Made by a program: the position numbers and the translations under genes
The notes under the pieces: model-generated
Seen by the model: the letters and a program-made list of their open reading frames with translations, nothing else
What the model was told of the DNA's origin: nothing
Databases searched by the model: none
Source: Paraburkholderia madseniana
GTDB lineage: Bacteria > Pseudomonadota > Gammaproteobacteria > Burkholderiales > Burkholderiaceae
Direction: 5' to 3'
NCBI RefSeq assembly: GCF_009690905.1
Contig: NZ_VOSW01000047.1
Span: 1 to 64,000 of the forward strand
DNA: 64,000 nucleotides
Part shown: positions 61,799 to 64,000 of the stretch, piece by piece
Numbering within the stretch: position 1 is the first letter of the stretch
Layout: every line of letters begins with the position of its first letter

Positions 61799-63318
61799 AG
61801 CGTGTCTTGATAGCGGCGGGGTGGTGTCTCGCGATCTCGTCTGTGTGGGTATCGACGGCGGCCGTAGCGGCCGATCGTTTTGCGCAGCGTTTTGCGCTCG
61901 AACTCGAAAGCGGCGCCGCCTATTACAGCGTGACGCTTCCGGCCACCGTCTACGCTGCCAGCCAGCGCAACGATCTCGGCGATGTGCGCGTATTCAATGG
62001 CGCCGGCGAACCTGTGCCTTATTCGCTCGACGCGCCACGTGAGTCGGCCCGCGCACCGGCCACATTGCGGCCGGTGCACTGGTTTCCCTTGCCGCCCGCC
62101 GCTTCCGGCAGCACCGGTGCGCCACTCGGCGTGACGATTGCCGCCGACGGATCGCTGCGGGCAACGTCAGCGCCGCCCGATCGCGCACAACATGACACCG
62201 ACCTGATCGACGTCGCGCGCGAGGCGCGGGGCGAAGCTCGGGTCGAGGCATTGGTCGTGCATGTGCGTGACGACAATTACCAGGGGCGCGTCAACGTCGA
62301 GTCGAGTGACGATCTGCGCAACTGGCAACCCGCGGGCGAGGCGCAACTGCTCAAGGTCAGCTACAACGGCAGCACGCTGAGCCAGGATCGCATCGAACTC
62401 AACGGGATGCGCGCGCGTTATCTGCGCTTGCACTGGCTCGACGGCGCGCCGTATGTCGAATCGATCGACGCTCAGGTGCAGGTGGCCAGCGCCGGCGCGG
62501 CGCAGCGCGCGGATATGCAACGGCAATGGCGCGAAGGTATCGTGGCCCGCCCGGGGCCGAAAACCGGCGAGTATTTCTTCGAGACCGGCGGGCCTTACCC
62601 CGTCGATCGTTTGCGCCTGAATCTCCCACAGCCGAATACCGTGGCGCCGGCCGTCGTCTATTCGCGCTCGGGTCTGGAGACGGCGTGGCGAGAGGTATCG
62701 AGCGCGACGCTGTTCCGCTTGCATAACGGCACGGTGGAGCAGAGCAATCCATCGCTTGAAATGGCGCCCGACACGGATCGTCAATGGCGCGTGGTGGTCG
62801 ACACCCGCAATGGCGGTTTGGGAAGCGGCGCGTTGACCGTCGCCGCGGGCTGGCGTCCGGCGACGCTCACGTTCGTCGCGCGCGGCGCTGAGCCGTTCAC
62901 GCTGGCGGTGGGGAGTGCTGCTGCGGTGTCGTCGGCGGTGAGCCGGGCGGATCTGCTGATGGGCGCTTCGTCGGTTGCCGTGGCGGCGCGGCTGGGTGAG
63001 GAACTGCCCGTTGGGCAGGAGGCTGATGCGCAGTCATCGGGCAAAGACCCCGATGCGATGCGGCGCTATATGTTGTGGGCCGCTTTGTTGCTGGCCGTCG
63101 GCTCGCTCGGCGCGATCGCCTGGCGGCTTGCGCGTGGCGCTCAGGGGCAGGCCGGGGCTCAGGCTGGGGGAGTGGCCGATGGCGGCGGTGGAGTGGGTGG
63201 CGCGGCCGGCGCCGGCGGATTGGCAGGCGATGCGCTCGGCGGGTCAGGCGCGGCGAGCGCTACAGCCAAGGACGCAGGCACCGCCAGCGCTGACGGTCAA
63301 AGCACCGAAAAGAAGTGA
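61795..63318 (+). CDS. DUF3999-family exported protein
   Basis: Signal peptide of about 25 residues (WCLAISSVWVSTAAVAA), a large periplasmic beta-rich part, and one C-terminal transmembrane helix (MLWAALLLAVGSLGAIAWRLA, about residues 425-445). A Gly/Ala-rich cytoplasmic tail follows (GGVADGGGGVGGAAGAGG). The protein is coupled to the DUF2339 gene by a four-base overlap and probably works with it in the inner membrane. Function unknown. Confidence 0.85.
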   Translation: MKRVLIAAGWCLAISSVWVSTAAVAADRFAQRFALELESGAAYYSVTLPATVYAASQRNDLGDVRVFNGAGEPVPYSLDAPRESARAPATLRPVHWFPLPPAASGSTGAPLGVTIAADGSLRATSAPPDRAQHDTDLIDVAREARGEARVEALVVHVRDDNYQGRVNVESSDDLRNWQPAGEAQLLKVSYNGSTLSQDRIELNGMRARYLRLHWLDGAPYVESIDAQVQVASAGAAQRADMQRQWREGIVARPGPKTGEYFFETGGPYPVDRLRLNLPQPNTVAPAVVYSRSGLETAWREVSSATLFRLHNGTVEQSNPSLEMAPDTDRQWRVVVDTRNGGLGSGALTVAAGWRPATLTFVARGAEPFTLAVGSAAAVSSAVSRADLLMGASSVAVAARLGEELPVGQEADAQSSGKDPDAMRRYMLWAALLLAVGSLGAIAWRLARGAQGQAGAQAGGVADGGGGVGGAAGAGGLAGDALGGSGAASATAKDAGTASADGQSTEKK

Positions 63319-63480
63319 CTTCGGTGCGGGCGTATTTCGGCGTAGAGGATTGCAAGGAGCCGAGCAATTGGAACGTGCCGAGGGGCTGCACTGCAGTCGC
63401 GGAATCGCGCCGCACAGAGCGATCGCGCGGCGCCAGAGGATTGCATGGCGCGGGCACGCCGCGGCTGCGCGCGCCGTTAC

Positions 63481-63933
63481 TTACTCCTCGCGCTCCGACA
63501 TCGTGTTGATGATCTTGTCCAGCGCCCCGCCGAACGCGAGTTTTTCCTGTTCGTCGAGGCAGTCGAACATATCCCCGTTCCACTTACGCGCGATCGGCAT
63601 CACCTTGCGATAGAGCGCGCGGCCTTCAGGGGTTAGCGACACCAGCACGACGCGCCCGTCTTCGGCGCTCGGTTCGCGCTTGACGAGTCCTTGTTTGATC
63701 AACGCCTCAGCCGCACGGCTCGCCTGACTCTTGTCGAGGTTGGCGTGCCGCGCCAGTTCCATGATCGAAAACGGTCCAAACGAGCCCACCGACGCAACCA
63801 CCCTTGCTTCAGGCAATGTCACGCCCAGTTTGTCCTGATAGCGCTCGCTGATGCCACGCTCGGCGAGTTTGTTCAGGACATGCAGACGGTACGTAAGCAA
63901 CTGTTCGAGTCCGGTTCTGGCGGAGGCCTTCAT
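63481..63933 (-). CDS. MarR-family transcriptional regulator
   Basis: A 150-residue winged helix-turn-helix protein. The recognition region is FSIMELARHANLDKSQASRAAEALIKQGLVKR at about residues 55-86, followed by the wing SAEDGRVVLVSLTPEGRALY, typical of MarR dimers. ATG 63933 (MKASARTG) has GGGAAG just upstream. Its target is not evident, and the neighbouring gene upstream lies outside the window. Confidence 0.9.
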   Translation of the reverse strand: MKASARTGLEQLLTYRLHVLNKLAERGISERYQDKLGVTLPEARVVASVGSFGPFSIMELARHANLDKSQASRAAEALIKQGLVKREPSAEDGRVVLVSLTPEGRALYRKVMPIARKWNGDMFDCLDEQEKLAFGGALDKIINTMSEREE

Positions 63934-64000
63934 TGTCTTCCCGTGATGAGTGGCGCGGTCGTGGCGCTGTGATTGTTGCCGCAACCGTTCCGTCGGTCAA

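Overview
The window is about 64 kb of high-GC, densely coding bacterial chromosome. It looks like a betaproteobacterium of the Burkholderia/Paraburkholderia group. The basis is the phaC-phaA-phaB-phaR cluster with a separate bktB-type thiolase, the pcm-nlpD-rpoS order, a PE-ligase-polymerase LigD next to Ku, and close resemblance of the PHA enzymes to those remembered from Cupriavidus/Burkholderia. No database search was run. I see no phage, insertion sequence, integrase, CRISPR array or rRNA operon; there is one tRNA gene (Leu, anticodon TAG).

Region 1 (1-8604) is housekeeping and stress response: pcm (5' end outside the window), nlpD, rpoS, a DEDD-type 3'-5' exonuclease, rlmD, then the divergent pair bamD / rluD, with pgeF overlapping rluD. 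Region 2 (8605-19281) is storage-polymer metabolism: phaC, phaA, phaB, phaR, then a dusC-like tRNA dihydrouridine synthase wedged between two diverged copies of the rimO promoter and start region, then rimO, a PfkB sugar kinase and bktB. Region 3 (19282-24627) holds a secreted unknown, metC, an unknown four-helix membrane protein followed by a 43-residue membrane micro-ORF, serB and a solitary cytochrome P450. Region 4 (24851-31930) holds the two-gene NHEJ system (Ku, LigD), a LysR regulator divergent from a zinc-free-type MDR oxidoreductase, and a secreted unknown. Region 5 (32044-41475) holds a FetAB-like ABC exporter, an AsmA-family protein, a small unknown, and a phosphorelay cluster of histidine kinase, receiver-only regulator and hybrid kinase with no DNA-binding output domain.

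Region 6 (41642-52525) holds mscL, a PLP threonine/serine dehydratase, argE, mfd, divergent ispD-ispF (MEP isoprenoid pathway), a 2-Cys peroxiredoxin and the ompR-envZ pair, whose intercistronic gap carries two identical 41-bp hairpins. Region 7 (52755-63933) holds a small secreted unknown, a DUF1800/DUF1501 export pair, a squalene/phytoene-synthase-like protein with an eroded first Asp-rich motif, tRNA-Leu, a small unknown, the DUF2339-DUF3999 envelope pair and a MarR regulator.

Most of the window is ordinary core genome. The points most worth following are the rimO 5' duplication around dusC, the twin hairpins in ompR-envZ, the palindrome-led membrane protein plus micro-ORF unit at 21371-22088, the pseudo-enzyme-like HpnD relative, and the paired identical palindromes before the DUF2339 operon.
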